Assembly: GCA_027484575.1 (NCBI GenBank)
Contig: JAIXSQ010000004.1
Coordinates: forward strand, 309,491-373,490
DNA length: 64,000 nt
DNA from: Comamonadaceae bacterium
GTDB taxonomy: Bacteria; Pseudomonadota; Gammaproteobacteria; Burkholderiales; Burkholderiaceae_C
Direction of reading: 5' to 3'
Positions 7,398 to 15,156 of this stretch are shown one piece after another; position 1 is the stretch's first letter; each line of letters begins with the position of its first letter. The notes under the pieces are model-generated. The model was not told where the DNA came from. It did not search any database and saw only the letters and a program-made list of their open reading frames with translations. The position numbers and the translations under genes were made by a program.

Positions 7398-9665
7398 TCA
7401 CCCGCCGGGCGGCGTGCGCTGCGGACCGGGGCTGCCCGCCGCCGCGCCCAGCGGCCCGTGCAGGCCGCCGAGCACGGCCTGCGCGCCCTCTTCGAGCAGG
7501 GCAGCCAGGCGCTGCGCACTGCCGGGGCCGTCGGGCGCCGCCCAGGCCGCCGCCAGGGCATCCGCGTGCGCCTCGACCCAACCGCGCGCGAGCGCAGCGG
7601 CCTGTGCCGGATCGCCCATGGCCGGTCGGCCGGCCTGCTGCACCTGCAGCCACCGCAGCAAGGCATGCGCGGCCAGTGCCTGCAGCACCGCGCCGTCGGC
7701 CCGCACCTTCAGTCCCGCCCCATCGACCCCGCGGTTGCGCCAGGTCGCCGCCGCCAGCGCGGCACCCCCACCCAGCACGGCGCCCAGGGCGCTCGCGGCG
7801 CCGAGCGTCAGCCCGCCGGTGACCAGGTCCACGGTGGCGCCCATCGCCGCGCCCCCGGCCGCCCCGGCCAGGCTGGCCTGGGGCCGGTCGACGCCCTGCA
7901 GCACCTGCCAGGCCGGCGCGGGTGCGGCCGCAGCCGTGCCCTGCTGCACCGCCTCGGGGCCCAGGCCGTGCAGTGCCGACAGGCGTGCATCGGTGCCCTG
8001 CTGCCGCTGCAACCAGCGCGCGGCCAGCCGCTCCAGCGCCTCGGCGCGGGCCTGCTGCTGCGCCTCGCGGTCACCGCGCAGCACCAGTTGCCGCACGCCC
8101 ATCTGCGGCACGGTCGCGACCTCCGCATCGGCGGCCACGGCCAGCAGGTCGGACGCCAGCAGGTCCATCGCGCGGGCCAGCCGCGCCGCATCGCGGTCGG
8201 CCCAGGCCTGCGCCAGCCGTTGCAGGCCAGCCGCGCGCAGCGGCAGCACGGCCTGCAACGCCTCGAGCCACCGGCCATCGGCCGCGCAGGCGGGCAGCGC
8301 CTGCAGCGGCAGCACGGCAGCCGGCAGCCCGTGCCCGCGCAGCAGCGCCGCGGCTTCGGCCTCGGGACCGGCCACCAGGGCCAGCACCGGCCGGCCGGCT
8401 GCGCGCAGGGCCGGCAAGGCCTCGGCCAGCTCGGCGGTGTCGGCGCAGGCCAGCAGCAGCAGGTCGGCCCCGGCGGGCTGCGGCCCGGCGACCGCGAGCA
8501 GGTCGCCGCGCGGCGTGTCCAGCAGCGGTCCCGCCGGGCCCTCCGGCGGCAGCGGCCCCTGGCCGGCACCGAGCTGCCAGAGCAGCTGCCGCAGCAGCGG
8601 CTGCAGCGCAGGAGGGGCCGGCAGCACCGCGATGCGCAGGCGTGCCGGCCGCACGGCCGCGAGCAGCGCGTCGAACGGCGGCTCGCGCAGGTCCACCGCC
8701 AGCGCCCGCGCCAGCCGCCGCGCGTGCAGGTGCGCCCACGCCGCCAGGGCCAGCCGCGGCAGCACGACCACCAGGGCGACCAGCGCGACGGTCATCCACA
8801 CCCAGCGGCGCGCGGCCTCGCGGCCGACCCCCGCGCCGTCGCCGAAGTGCAGCCGCGCGACCTCGTCCAGGCTGAACGGCTGCAGCGGCAGCAGTGCCAG
8901 CACCGGGGCATACAGCGCGCGCAGCAGCGCATGCACCTGGGGCAGGTCCAGCAGGGTGCTTTCCCAGCCGACGCGGTACTCGCGCACCACGCCGCCGGCC
9001 AGCAGCGACAGCACGACACCGACCCCCCAGGCCGCGGCGGCCAGGTGCAGCAGGCGGCGCCAGCGCTGCCCCTCCAGCGGTCCGGCCACGCGCCACCAGG
9101 CCGCCTGGAACGCCCGTGCGACGGGATGGCGCCCGCCCCGCGTGGCCGGCCATGCGGGCGGCGTCCCGCGCCAGCGGACGGGGCGCACGGCGGTGAGCGC
9201 CAGGCCCAGGTACACCACCAGGTTCCAGGCGACGAAGGCCAGCAGCGGCGGCGACAGCAGGTTGACTTGGTGCGGGTTGTCGATCCGGTCCAGCGCGCCG
9301 CCGGCCAGCAGCGCCAGCAGCGGCAGGCCGGCGGCCAGCCAGCCGGCCCAGGCCGGTGGTGACGCCAGCGCGGCCAGCGCCGGCCGGCGGTGGCCGAGCA
9401 AGTCGAGCAGGCGGTCGGTGCGGGCGCCGAGCCATGCCCGCAGGTCCAGCGGCTGGCCCTTGGCCGGGTCGCCGGTGGCGGCCAGGGTGTCCGCGTCGAT
9501 GCGGCTGCGCTCGGGCAAGCCCACCAGCAGGCCCTGCGGATCGGCCGTCTCCAGCGCCTGGGCCAGCAGCAGGCGGCGCGCCCGAGCCTCGGGCAGCAGC
9601 AGCCGCTCGGGCAGGTCGAGGTCGGGATGGGGGGAGGAAGGAACGGTGCCGCGCAAGCCCGTCAT
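7398..9665 (-). CDS. DUF2868-type membrane protein fused to a DUF3482-like C-terminus
   Basis: A 755-residue inner-membrane protein. Residues 1-105 are cytoplasmic. Membrane segments lie near 108-125, 138-160, 205-228, 248-262 and 290-312, with the DUF2868 hallmark DRIDNPHQVNLLSPPL at 126-141. Residues 340-460 look like a nucleotide-binding Rossmann-like region, but the P-loop expected in DUF3482 GTPases is replaced by LRIAVLPAPPALQP, and I find no NKxD-like motif. The C-terminus (about 595-640) has the Gly/Ala-rich hydrophobic stretch typical of DUF3482 proteins. In related genomes I recall DUF2868 and DUF3482 as adjacent separate genes; here they appear fused. Function unknown; a degenerate pseudo-GTPase is my inference. 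Confidence 0.75.
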   Translation of the reverse strand: MTGLRGTVPSSPHPDLDLPERLLLPEARARRLLLAQALETADPQGLLVGLPERSRIDADTLAATGDPAKGQPLDLRAWLGARTDRLLDLLGHRRPALAALASPPAWAGWLAAGLPLLALLAGGALDRIDNPHQVNLLSPPLLAFVAWNLVVYLGLALTAVRPVRWRGTPPAWPATRGGRHPVARAFQAAWWRVAGPLEGQRWRRLLHLAAAAWGVGVVLSLLAGGVVREYRVGWESTLLDLPQVHALLRALYAPVLALLPLQPFSLDEVARLHFGDGAGVGREAARRWVWMTVALVALVVVLPRLALAAWAHLHARRLARALAVDLREPPFDALLAAVRPARLRIAVLPAPPALQPLLRQLLWQLGAGQGPLPPEGPAGPLLDTPRGDLLAVAGPQPAGADLLLLACADTAELAEALPALRAAGRPVLALVAGPEAEAAALLRGHGLPAAVLPLQALPACAADGRWLEALQAVLPLRAAGLQRLAQAWADRDAARLARAMDLLASDLLAVAADAEVATVPQMGVRQLVLRGDREAQQQARAEALERLAARWLQRQQGTDARLSALHGLGPEAVQQGTAAAAPAPAWQVLQGVDRPQASLAGAAGGAAMGATVDLVTGGLTLGAASALGAVLGGGAALAAATWRNRGVDGAGLKVRADGAVLQALAAHALLRWLQVQQAGRPAMGDPAQAAALARGWVEAHADALAAAWAAPDGPGSAQRLAALLEEGAQAVLGGLHGPLGAAAGSPGPQRTPPGG

Positions 9666-9696
9666 CGTACGGCGGGCCGGGCTGCGCCGCGGCGCG

Positions 9697-9975
9697 TCAG
9701 CGGTTCTTCTCGTCGGCCAAGCGGCGCGCCTCGCGCATCACCACCACGCTGGGCTGCTTCTCGAACGGCGTGGGCGGCAGGCCGATCAGGGCCTGCAGGT
9801 AGGCATGGGCGCGGTTCATGTCGGCACCGATCATGGCCAGCGCGACCTCGTGGTCGGGGTCGGTCTGGGCGACCTCGAGGTAGGCGGCGCGGAAACGCGC
9901 GTAGTCGGCCTCGGCGCGCGCGACACGGCGCTGGACGGCCTGCATGTTGGCGTACTCTTCACGGCTGTAGCGCAT
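9697..9975 (-). CDS. Hypothetical protein, 92 aa, helical
   Basis: An unrecognised soluble protein, MRYSREEYANMQAVQRRVAR at its N-terminus, with heptad-like helices and no cysteine, membrane segment or signal peptide. I chose ATG 9975, which follows GGGTGGC; ATG 9984 (three residues longer) is possible, and the frame stays open to 10062. It starts about 140 bp beyond the 3' end of the FtsH-like gene and ends just before the DUF2868-type gene, all on the minus strand, so it may be in the same transcript. No function can be assigned. Confidence 0.65.
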   Translation of the reverse strand: MRYSREEYANMQAVQRRVARAEADYARFRAAYLEVAQTDPDHEVALAMIGADMNRAHAYLQALIGLPPTPFEKQPSVVVMREARRLADEKNR

Positions 9976-10072
9976 GCCACCCATGCTAGGAACGCGGCCG
10001 CGGCGCAGGTGTGACAGGCGTGCAAAAGTCGCACGGGCCTGCAACCGCGTGACGCGGGTCACGTGCCGCAGG

Positions 10073-10098
10073 CGAAGGCCGCCCGCAGGCGGCCTTCG
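10073..10098 (-). terminator. 11-bp perfect hairpin downstream of the FtsH-like gene
   Basis: Arms 10073-10083 and 10088-10098 pair perfectly around a CGCA loop. It lies 19 bp past the stop of the minus-strand protease gene. There is no T-tract, so it is either a weak terminator or an RNA 3'-end stabiliser. A hairpin with the same loop occurs at 21753-21776. Confidence 0.5.
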
Positions 10099-10116
10099 CG
10101 CGGGGAGCGCCGGGCC

Positions 10117-12243
10117 TCAGGCGGCCGGCTGCAGCCCCATGCGGGACTGGAAGCTCCAGCAGGCGGCCTCGAAGGCGCGGATCTCGTGCAGCGCCTCGCG
10201 CAGGCTCATCTCGCCGCGTTCCATCAGCTTGCCCAACAGGTGCTCGGTCAGCGGCTTCTGGCGCTGCAGCAGGGCCTTGGTCTCGCCGTACAGGCGCTCG
10301 CTCTGCGCCTCCATGATCGAGCGGGTCTCCTCGTCCAGCGACTTGCCGGGGCCGCCCTCGTTGAGCGCGCCGAAGTTCAGCCGGGTCTTGCGGTACATGC
10401 CCATCTCGCCGACGGCGTGGTGCAGCAGCTTGGTGACCCGGGTGATGTCGTTGTGGGCGCCGTTGGTGGTGCCCTCCTCGCCGAAGAACAGCTCCTCGTT
10501 GGCCATGCCGCCCAGCAGCACGCGCACGTCGTGCTCGATGTCGCCCTTGGTCTTGAGCAGGTTGGAGCCCTGCTTGTGGAAGACGAAGCCCAGCGCGTTG
10601 TTGCGCGGGTTGGCCTTCAGCGAGATCTTGATGGTCTTCATGTCGGCCAGGATGCGCTCCCAGTCGCCGCCGGCCTTGCGCCGCTCGTGCTCGAAGTCCA
10701 CCAGGAAATGGCCCCACTCGTGGATCGCGATGATGCGGCGGTCGCGCTCGCGCTCCTTGGTCGTGTTGGTGTTGACGTTGCCCACCATCACCCGCTCGGC
10801 CGCCTGCATCAGCGTGTCGGCGCCGATCAGGATGCCGGCCTGCACCGCGGTGATGCCGGCCTGGTTGACGATGGTCTCCAGGTCGGCCGGGCTGCGGCCC
10901 TCGGTGATCTCCACCAGGTGGCGCAGGTCCAGGCCGGGCAGCACCTTGTCGGCGCGGTCGGACAGGTAGTGGCGGATGATGGACTCGCGCTCCTCGCGGT
11001 TTGGCAGCCGGAAGTCGACCTTCATCTGGAAGCGGCGCAGCATCGCCTCGTCCATCTGCATCTGCTCGCTGTTGAAGTTGCTCGCCACGATCCAGATGAT
11101 CTCGGCGTCGTTCTTCGTGCGCACCCCGTCGAGGACGGCCAGCAGCATGTTCTGGGTGTCGTCGTCGAACTTGCGGTGCCCACCGCGCTTCATGAACAGG
11201 TCCTGCGCCTCGTCCAGGAAGACGATGCAGCGCTTGCGGCGCTTGGCCATGGCGACGATGCGCGACAGCGTGTTGGCGCCGCCGCCCACGTAGCCGGTCT
11301 CCAGGTTGACGGCCGAGTGGAACAGGATCGGCAGGTCCAGCTCCTTGGCCAGGTAGCTGGCCAGCTTGGTCTTGCCGGTGCCAGCCGGGCCGCTGAACAT
11401 CACGTTGAACGGCTTGTCGATGCCGTACTCGGCATAGGCGGCGCGGCGGCTGTACTGGTCCTTGATCTGCGCGACCTCGGACTTGATGTCGTCCATGCCC
11501 ACCAGGTCGTCGAGCGAGCCGCTGACCTGCGCCGGCTCGATGAACTTGAGCGACTTGAACTGGCCCTTGAGCTGGAAGGCCAGGAAGCCGATCAGGCCCA
11601 GGGTCAGCGCGGCCGACAGCACGCCCGAGACGCCGGCCTTCCAGGCATCCTTCTCGGACTGCGGGCGCGCGTTGGCGAAGCCCTGGTCCAGGCGCTCGAG
11701 CAGCTGCAGGTTCGAGGCGCTCAGGTCCGAGCGGGGCACGAAGCTCATCTTCGGCGCCCAGGGGGCGACGACGGCCTGGTCCGCGAAGATCTTGGTCTCC
11801 ATGTCCGAGGGGTAGAACGCATGCTGCGAGCCGCCCGAGCGGACCAGCACGATGCGCTCGGACACGTTCCACATCAGCGGCCGGTAGATGACCGTGATGC
11901 GCTCGACCGGGTGCGAGGCCAGGAAGCCCAGCACCGAGCCGCTGCCGAAGACCACCGGCAGCGTCTCGTCGATGGCCGAGACCGCGTCGCGGGCGGCCAT
12001 GCCGCGCACCTGCTCAGCCAGTTGCGACTGGCGGTGCAGCAGCACGCCGGAATAGATGCCAGTCGCCGGGATCAGCAGCGCCAGCGTCACCAGCAGCAGC
12101 TTCACGGGCAGGCTCTGGATCACGAACCAGTCCGACAGGCGGGCGACCGCCTTGCGGGCCGCCAGCCAGAGGCTGCCGGGTTGCTCGTCGTTGCCGGAGT
12201 TCGTGGAAGGGGCGGGGGTGGAACCGACCGATAAATCAGACAT
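10117..12243 (-). CDS. FtsH-like AAA+ zinc metalloprotease, divergent
   Basis: A 708-residue membrane-anchored ATP-dependent protease. Two membrane helices (about 46-70 and 204-225) flank an extracytoplasmic domain of about 130 residues. The AAA+ module follows: Walker A GPAGTGKT 285-292, Walker B FLDEAQD with Asp344-Glu345, and RRF arginine finger 403-405. The M41 peptidase part has HEWGH at 508-512 (FtsH normally has HEAGH) and the third zinc ligand Asp599 in GAHND. It is not the canonical FtsH: the zinc site differs, the sequence is divergent and the neighbours (no rlmE or folP) are different. ATG 12243 was chosen over an upstream in-frame start at 12291 because GAGAGGA precedes it. It probably degrades membrane or stress substrates. 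Confidence 0.88.
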   Translation of the reverse strand: MSDLSVGSTPAPSTNSGNDEQPGSLWLAARKAVARLSDWFVIQSLPVKLLLVTLALLIPATGIYSGVLLHRQSQLAEQVRGMAARDAVSAIDETLPVVFGSGSVLGFLASHPVERITVIYRPLMWNVSERIVLVRSGGSQHAFYPSDMETKIFADQAVVAPWAPKMSFVPRSDLSASNLQLLERLDQGFANARPQSEKDAWKAGVSGVLSAALTLGLIGFLAFQLKGQFKSLKFIEPAQVSGSLDDLVGMDDIKSEVAQIKDQYSRRAAYAEYGIDKPFNVMFSGPAGTGKTKLASYLAKELDLPILFHSAVNLETGYVGGGANTLSRIVAMAKRRKRCIVFLDEAQDLFMKRGGHRKFDDDTQNMLLAVLDGVRTKNDAEIIWIVASNFNSEQMQMDEAMLRRFQMKVDFRLPNREERESIIRHYLSDRADKVLPGLDLRHLVEITEGRSPADLETIVNQAGITAVQAGILIGADTLMQAAERVMVGNVNTNTTKERERDRRIIAIHEWGHFLVDFEHERRKAGGDWERILADMKTIKISLKANPRNNALGFVFHKQGSNLLKTKGDIEHDVRVLLGGMANEELFFGEEGTTNGAHNDITRVTKLLHHAVGEMGMYRKTRLNFGALNEGGPGKSLDEETRSIMEAQSERLYGETKALLQRQKPLTEHLLGKLMERGEMSLREALHEIRAFEAACWSFQSRMGLQPAA

Positions 12244-12369
12244 GCAGGTCCTCTCTTGTCGGCGAAATCCTACAGACGCACCCCCCGGCATCGCGGTGTT
12301 CGGGCCCGCGCAACGCGATGCGTGTCCCCTGCCGTGAATTCGTCCCGTGGCTTGTCGGATCGAGGCTCA

Positions 12370-12550
12370 GCGGTGCCGTGGACGCCACGGCCGGCGCGGC
12401 CGCGCAGGGGCGGCGCGCCAGCGCCTGCCTGCCTCGGCCGCAGGAACCTGCGGCGGGCCCCGCGCTCCAACCGGGCGGCCGGGTTTTTTTCAAGTTTCTT
12501 CCCCCGGCTGACTTGCTCCCCCGGTCGCGCCAGCGCCCGGGGGATTTTTT
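12370..12550 (+). ncRNA. Candidate small RNA or attenuated leader
   Basis: Three successive stem-loops end in a proper plus-strand terminator, yet no plus-strand gene lies upstream to be terminated. This fits an independent small RNA or an attenuated leader of the MarR-GNAT gene. The 5' end is undefined and I found no convincing promoter; coordinates are approximate. It does not resemble 6S RNA or tmRNA as far as I can tell. Confidence 0.3.
12518..12550 (+). terminator. Rho-independent terminator
   Basis: A 7-bp GC stem (CCCCCGG at 12518-12524 with CCGGGGG at 12537-12543), a 12-nt loop and then A plus six T to 12550. This is the clearest intrinsic terminator in the window. It reads on the plus strand, 52 bp before the MarR-GNAT start. 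Confidence 0.75.
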
Positions 12551-12566
12551 CGTCCCCGCGGGTTGC

Positions 12567-12601
12567 TTGACTTCGTCAACTGATCGATTGACGATCGGCC
12601 G
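12567..12601 (+). promoter_or_regulatory. Promoter and operator-like repeats of the MarR-GNAT gene
   Basis: TTGACT at 12567-12572 and GACGAT at 12590-12595 are separated by 17 bp; six bases then lead to ATG 12602, so the message may be leaderless. The -35 lies inside the inverted repeat TTGAC-TTC-GTCAA (12567-12579), and GATCG-ATTGA-CGATC (12582-12596) covers the -10. Repeats in these positions suit autorepression by the MarR domain. The promoter assignment is by eye. Confidence 0.5.
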
Positions 12602-13546
12602 ATGCGTCCTGCCCAGCCAAGCTCCGTGCCGTCCGCGCAGGTCGCCGCCCTGCGCGCCTTCAACCGCTTCTGGGCCCGCCGCATCGGCGTGCTCGCGCCC
12701 GCCGAGGGCGGCGTCACGCTGGCCGAACTGCGGGTGCTGTACGAGCTGGCGCAGCAGGAGCGGCCCACGGCCGGCGCGCTGGCCCGGGGCCTGGGCATGG
12801 ATGCCGGCTTCCTCAGCCGGGTGCTGCGCCGGCTGCGCGAACGCGGCTGGGTGGACAGCACGCCGGCGCCCGGCGACGCCCGCCAGGCCCTGCTGGCGCT
12901 GACCCGCGCGGGCGAGGCGGCCTTCGCGCCGCTGCAGGCCCGCTCGCAGGCGCAGGCCGCGCAACTGCTGCAACCGCTGGCGCCCGCCGACCGCGACCGG
13001 GCGCTGGGCGCCATGCAGGCGCTGCGCGAGCTGCTGGGGGACGCGCCCGCCCCGGGCCGCGCCCGCACGGCCGTGCTGCGCGACCCGCGCCCCGGCGACG
13101 GCGGCTGGGTGGTGCAGCAGCACGGCGAGATCTACGCCCGGGAGCACGGCTACGACAGCCGCTTCGAGGCGCTGGTGGCCGAGGTCGTGGCGAAGATGCT
13201 GCGGCAGTGGGACCCGGCCTGGGAGAAGGGCTGGATCGCCGAGCTGGACGGCGAGCGGGTGGGCTCGGTGTTCGTCGTGCGCAAGGCCGCCACCGTCGCG
13301 CAGCTGCGGCTGCTGATCCTCACCCCGCGGGCGCGGGGCCTGGGCCTGGGCGCACGGCTGGTCGACGAGGCCGTCGCCTTCGCCCGCGAACGCGGCTACC
13401 GCCGGCTGGTGCTGTGGACCAACGGCCAGCTCGACGCCGCCCGCGCCATCTACGCGGCGCGGGGCTTCACCTGCACCGCCAGCGAACCGCTGCACGACTA
13501 CGGCCGCGCGCTCACGGGCGAGACCTGGGAGCTGAAGCTGCGCTGA
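12602..13546 (+). CDS. MarR-type regulator fused to GNAT acetyltransferase
   Basis: A 314-residue two-domain protein. The N-terminal winged helix (about 15-145) has the MarR recognition region ALARGLGMDAGFLSRVLRRL followed by a wing. The C-terminal GNAT domain (about 158-312) has the acetyl-CoA loop in RARGLGLGARL and a typical NxxLDAARAIYAARGF segment. Such MarR-GNAT fusions are a known family, thought to sense a small molecule or couple regulation with acetylation; the target is unknown. There is no ribosome binding site before ATG 12602 but a -10-like hexamer six bases upstream. Palindromes over the promoter suggest self-control. A chromate transporter pair starts 53 bp downstream and may be co-regulated. 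Confidence 0.88.
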   Translation: MRPAQPSSVPSAQVAALRAFNRFWARRIGVLAPAEGGVTLAELRVLYELAQQERPTAGALARGLGMDAGFLSRVLRRLRERGWVDSTPAPGDARQALLALTRAGEAAFAPLQARSQAQAAQLLQPLAPADRDRALGAMQALRELLGDAPAPGRARTAVLRDPRPGDGGWVVQQHGEIYAREHGYDSRFEALVAEVVAKMLRQWDPAWEKGWIAELDGERVGSVFVVRKAATVAQLRLLILTPRARGLGLGARLVDEAVAFARERGYRRLVLWTNGQLDAARAIYAARGFTCTASEPLHDYGRALTGETWELKLR

Positions 13547-13586
13547 CGCGCGCCCTGCCCCGCGCGGCCGCCCGGCAGCCCCCGCC

Positions 13587-13599
13587 TATCATCGGCCGC
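13587..13599 (+). promoter_or_regulatory. Putative -10 element just upstream of the chrA start
   Basis: TATCAT at 13587-13592 is seven bases (CGGCCGC) before ATG 13600, with no ribosome binding site. It matches the recurrent leaderless arrangement in this window. No clear -35 is present. Confidence 0.35.
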
Positions 13600-14220
13600 A
13601 TGCCCGAGATCCCTGCCGAGCCGACCGACCCCACCGCCGGCGAGCGGCCCCGCCCCCACTCGCTGGCCGAGCTGTTCTGGTCGTTCACCACGCTGGCGCT
13701 GCAGGGCTTCGGCGGCGTGCTGGCCATCGTGCAGCGCGAGCTGGTGGAGCGGCGCCGCTGGATGACGCAGGAGGAGTTCGTCGAGGAATGGGCGGTCGCG
13801 CAGATCATGCCCGGCCCCAACGTGGTGAACCTGGCGCTGATGCTGGGCAGCCGCTGGTTCGGCCTGCGCGGCGCCCTGGTGGCCCTGGCCGGCATGCTGG
13901 CCGCGCCGCTGGCCGTGGTGCTGGTGCTGGCCGTGCTGTACGCCCGTCATGCCGCCGACCCGCAGCTGGCCGCGGCCCTGCGCGGCATGGGCGCAGTGGC
14001 CGCCGGCCTGATCACGGCCACCGGCCTGAAGCTGCTGCCGGCGCTGCGCCGCCACCCGCTGGGCCTGCCGGCCTGCCTGGCGCTGGCGGCCGCGACCTTC
14101 GTGGCCGTCGCCCTGCTGCGCTGGCCGCTGGCCTGGGCCCTGGCGGGCATCGGCGGGCTGGGCTGCGTGCTCACCTGGCGCCGGCTCGGCCCGGCGGCAA
14201 CGGCGGGGACGGCACGATGA
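13600..14220 (+). CDS. Chromate transporter, N-terminal half-size subunit
   Basis: A 206-residue membrane protein of the CHR family (chromate ion transporter). After about 20 cytoplasmic residues comes the family start ELFWSFTTLALQGFGGV, then the conserved region WAVAQIMPGPNVVNLALMLG (about residues 64-83) and five to six membrane helices. Short CHR proteins work as pairs, and the second half is encoded immediately downstream with an ATGA overlap (14217-14220). Substrate: chromate or a related oxyanion by family; real function in this organism is unproven. Two complete half-size genes, not a frameshifted full-length one, because both have good starts and motifs. Confidence 0.88.
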   Translation: MPEIPAEPTDPTAGERPRPHSLAELFWSFTTLALQGFGGVLAIVQRELVERRRWMTQEEFVEEWAVAQIMPGPNVVNLALMLGSRWFGLRGALVALAGMLAAPLAVVLVLAVLYARHAADPQLAAALRGMGAVAAGLITATGLKLLPALRRHPLGLPACLALAAATFVAVALLRWPLAWALAGIGGLGCVLTWRRLGPAATAGTAR

Positions 14221-14789
14221 GCCTGGTGCTGACGCCGGCGGACTGGCTGGCGCTGCTGGGCCATTTCCTGCTGCTGTCGCTGCTGGCCGTCGGCGGCGCG
14301 ATCACCACCGCGCCCGACATGCACCGCTGGCTGGTGGACGAGCGCGCCTGGCTGGCCGACCCGCAGTTCGCCGCTTCCATCGCCATCGCGCAGGCGGCCC
14401 CGGGGCCGAACGTGCTGTTCGTCGGCCTGCTGGGCTGGAACGTCGGCCTGAACGCCGGCGGCTATGCCACCGCCGTGCTGGGGCTGGTGCTGGCCATGGC
14501 CGGCATCCTGCTGCCCAGCTGCACCCTGACCTTCCTGGCCGCGCAATGGGGCCACCGCAACCGCGAGCTGCGCGCCGTGCGCGCGTTCAAGCAGGGGATG
14601 GCGCCGGTGGTGGTCGCGCTGCTGGTGGCCACCGGCTGGGTGCTGGCGACCGGGACCGAGCCCCGGGCGGCCGACTGGCCGCTGTGGACGGTGACCGCGG
14701 CGACCGCCCTGGTCGTCTGGCGCACCCGCATCCACCTGCTGTGGCTGCTGGGCGCGGGGGCCCTGCTCGGCTGGCTCGGCCTGGTCTGA
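14217..14789 (+). CDS. Chromate transporter, C-terminal half-size subunit
   Basis: The 190-residue partner of the preceding protein. It carries the second copy of the CHR motif: GHFLLLSLLAVGGAITTAPDMHR near residues 16-38 and AIAQAAPGPNVLFVGLLGW near 56-74, with about six membrane helices. ATG 14217 overlaps the stop of the first subunit by four bases, so translation is coupled and both are expected to insert together as a heterodimer in the inner membrane. The gene ends 28 bp before the convergent lipoprotein gene; the gap holds a weak GC palindrome that may help terminate. Confidence 0.88.
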   Translation: MSLVLTPADWLALLGHFLLLSLLAVGGAITTAPDMHRWLVDERAWLADPQFAASIAIAQAAPGPNVLFVGLLGWNVGLNAGGYATAVLGLVLAMAGILLPSCTLTFLAAQWGHRNRELRAVRAFKQGMAPVVVALLVATGWVLATGTEPRAADWPLWTVTAATALVVWRTRIHLLWLLGAGALLGWLGLV

Positions 14790-14817
14790 GCCGCGGCCTG
14801 CGGCCCGGACGGCCCGC

Positions 14818-15156
14818 TCAGTGCGGGTTCTCGAAGAACACGTAGTTCACGTGTTCGCCGACCTCGAAGTACACCTTCTTCTCGTTCGGGTCGGCCAGGC
14901 CGTTGAGGTTCTCGTCGAGCACGCCGTAGCCGTAGCGGTAGGCACGGGCCTGACCGGGATCGCCAGTGGCCTGTGCCGTGGACAGCTTGTCGATGCGCAG
15001 GAAGCGCCGCACCAGCTTGTCGCCCGCGTAGACCTCGAGCACGCCGTTGGTGCCGGTCCAGTTCTGGATGTCGCGGCCCAGCTTGTTCTGCTGCTCCTGG
15101 GTGCAGCCGGCCAGCAGGACCAGGGCCAGCGCGAGCGGTGTGGTGCGCAGGATCAT
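14818..15156 (-). CDS. Small lipoprotein, 112 aa
   Basis: An exported lipoprotein of unknown function. The signal peptide runs from MILRTTPLALALVLLAGC with the lipobox LLAGC, so Cys18 is the acylation site and position +2 Thr suggests outer-membrane sorting. The mature part is a compact acidic beta-rich domain (GVLEVYAGDKLVRRFLRIDK, later KKVYFEVGEHVNYVFF). ATG 15156 overlaps the stop of the sirtuin gene by four bases (ATGA), so the two are translationally coupled even though their functions look unrelated. It converges on the chromate transporter. Confidence 0.8.
   Translation of the reverse strand: MILRTTPLALALVLLAGCTQEQQNKLGRDIQNWTGTNGVLEVYAGDKLVRRFLRIDKLSTAQATGDPGQARAYRYGYGVLDENLNGLADPNEKKVYFEVGEHVNYVFFENPH

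Larger units (their letters stand above)
12244..12601. other. Gene-free divergent region, 358 bp, highly structured
   Basis: This is the only gap over 300 bp. It separates the minus-strand protease from the plus-strand MarR-GNAT gene. It contains hairpins at 12375-12391 (7 bp, loop ACG) and 12437-12454 (GCCGCAGG/CCTGCGGC), a T7 run at 12484-12490 after a GC-rich palindrome, a strong intrinsic terminator at 12518-12550, and two short inverted repeats next to the MarR start. I see no open reading frame worth calling. Confidence 0.7.

Noticed and set aside
10063..12234. A 723-residue plus-strand open frame
   Set aside because: Antisense to the FtsH-like protease; rich in Leu/Gln/His/Asp without motifs.
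12370..12550. 6S RNA or tmRNA in the gap
   Set aside because: The long irregular duplex with central bubble of 6S RNA and the tRNA-like ends of tmRNA are not visible; I list it only as an unnamed candidate RNA.
13600..14789. Chromate transporter split as a frameshift
   Set aside because: Two half-size CHR proteins with an ATGA junction are a normal form; each half has its own PGPN motif and start.
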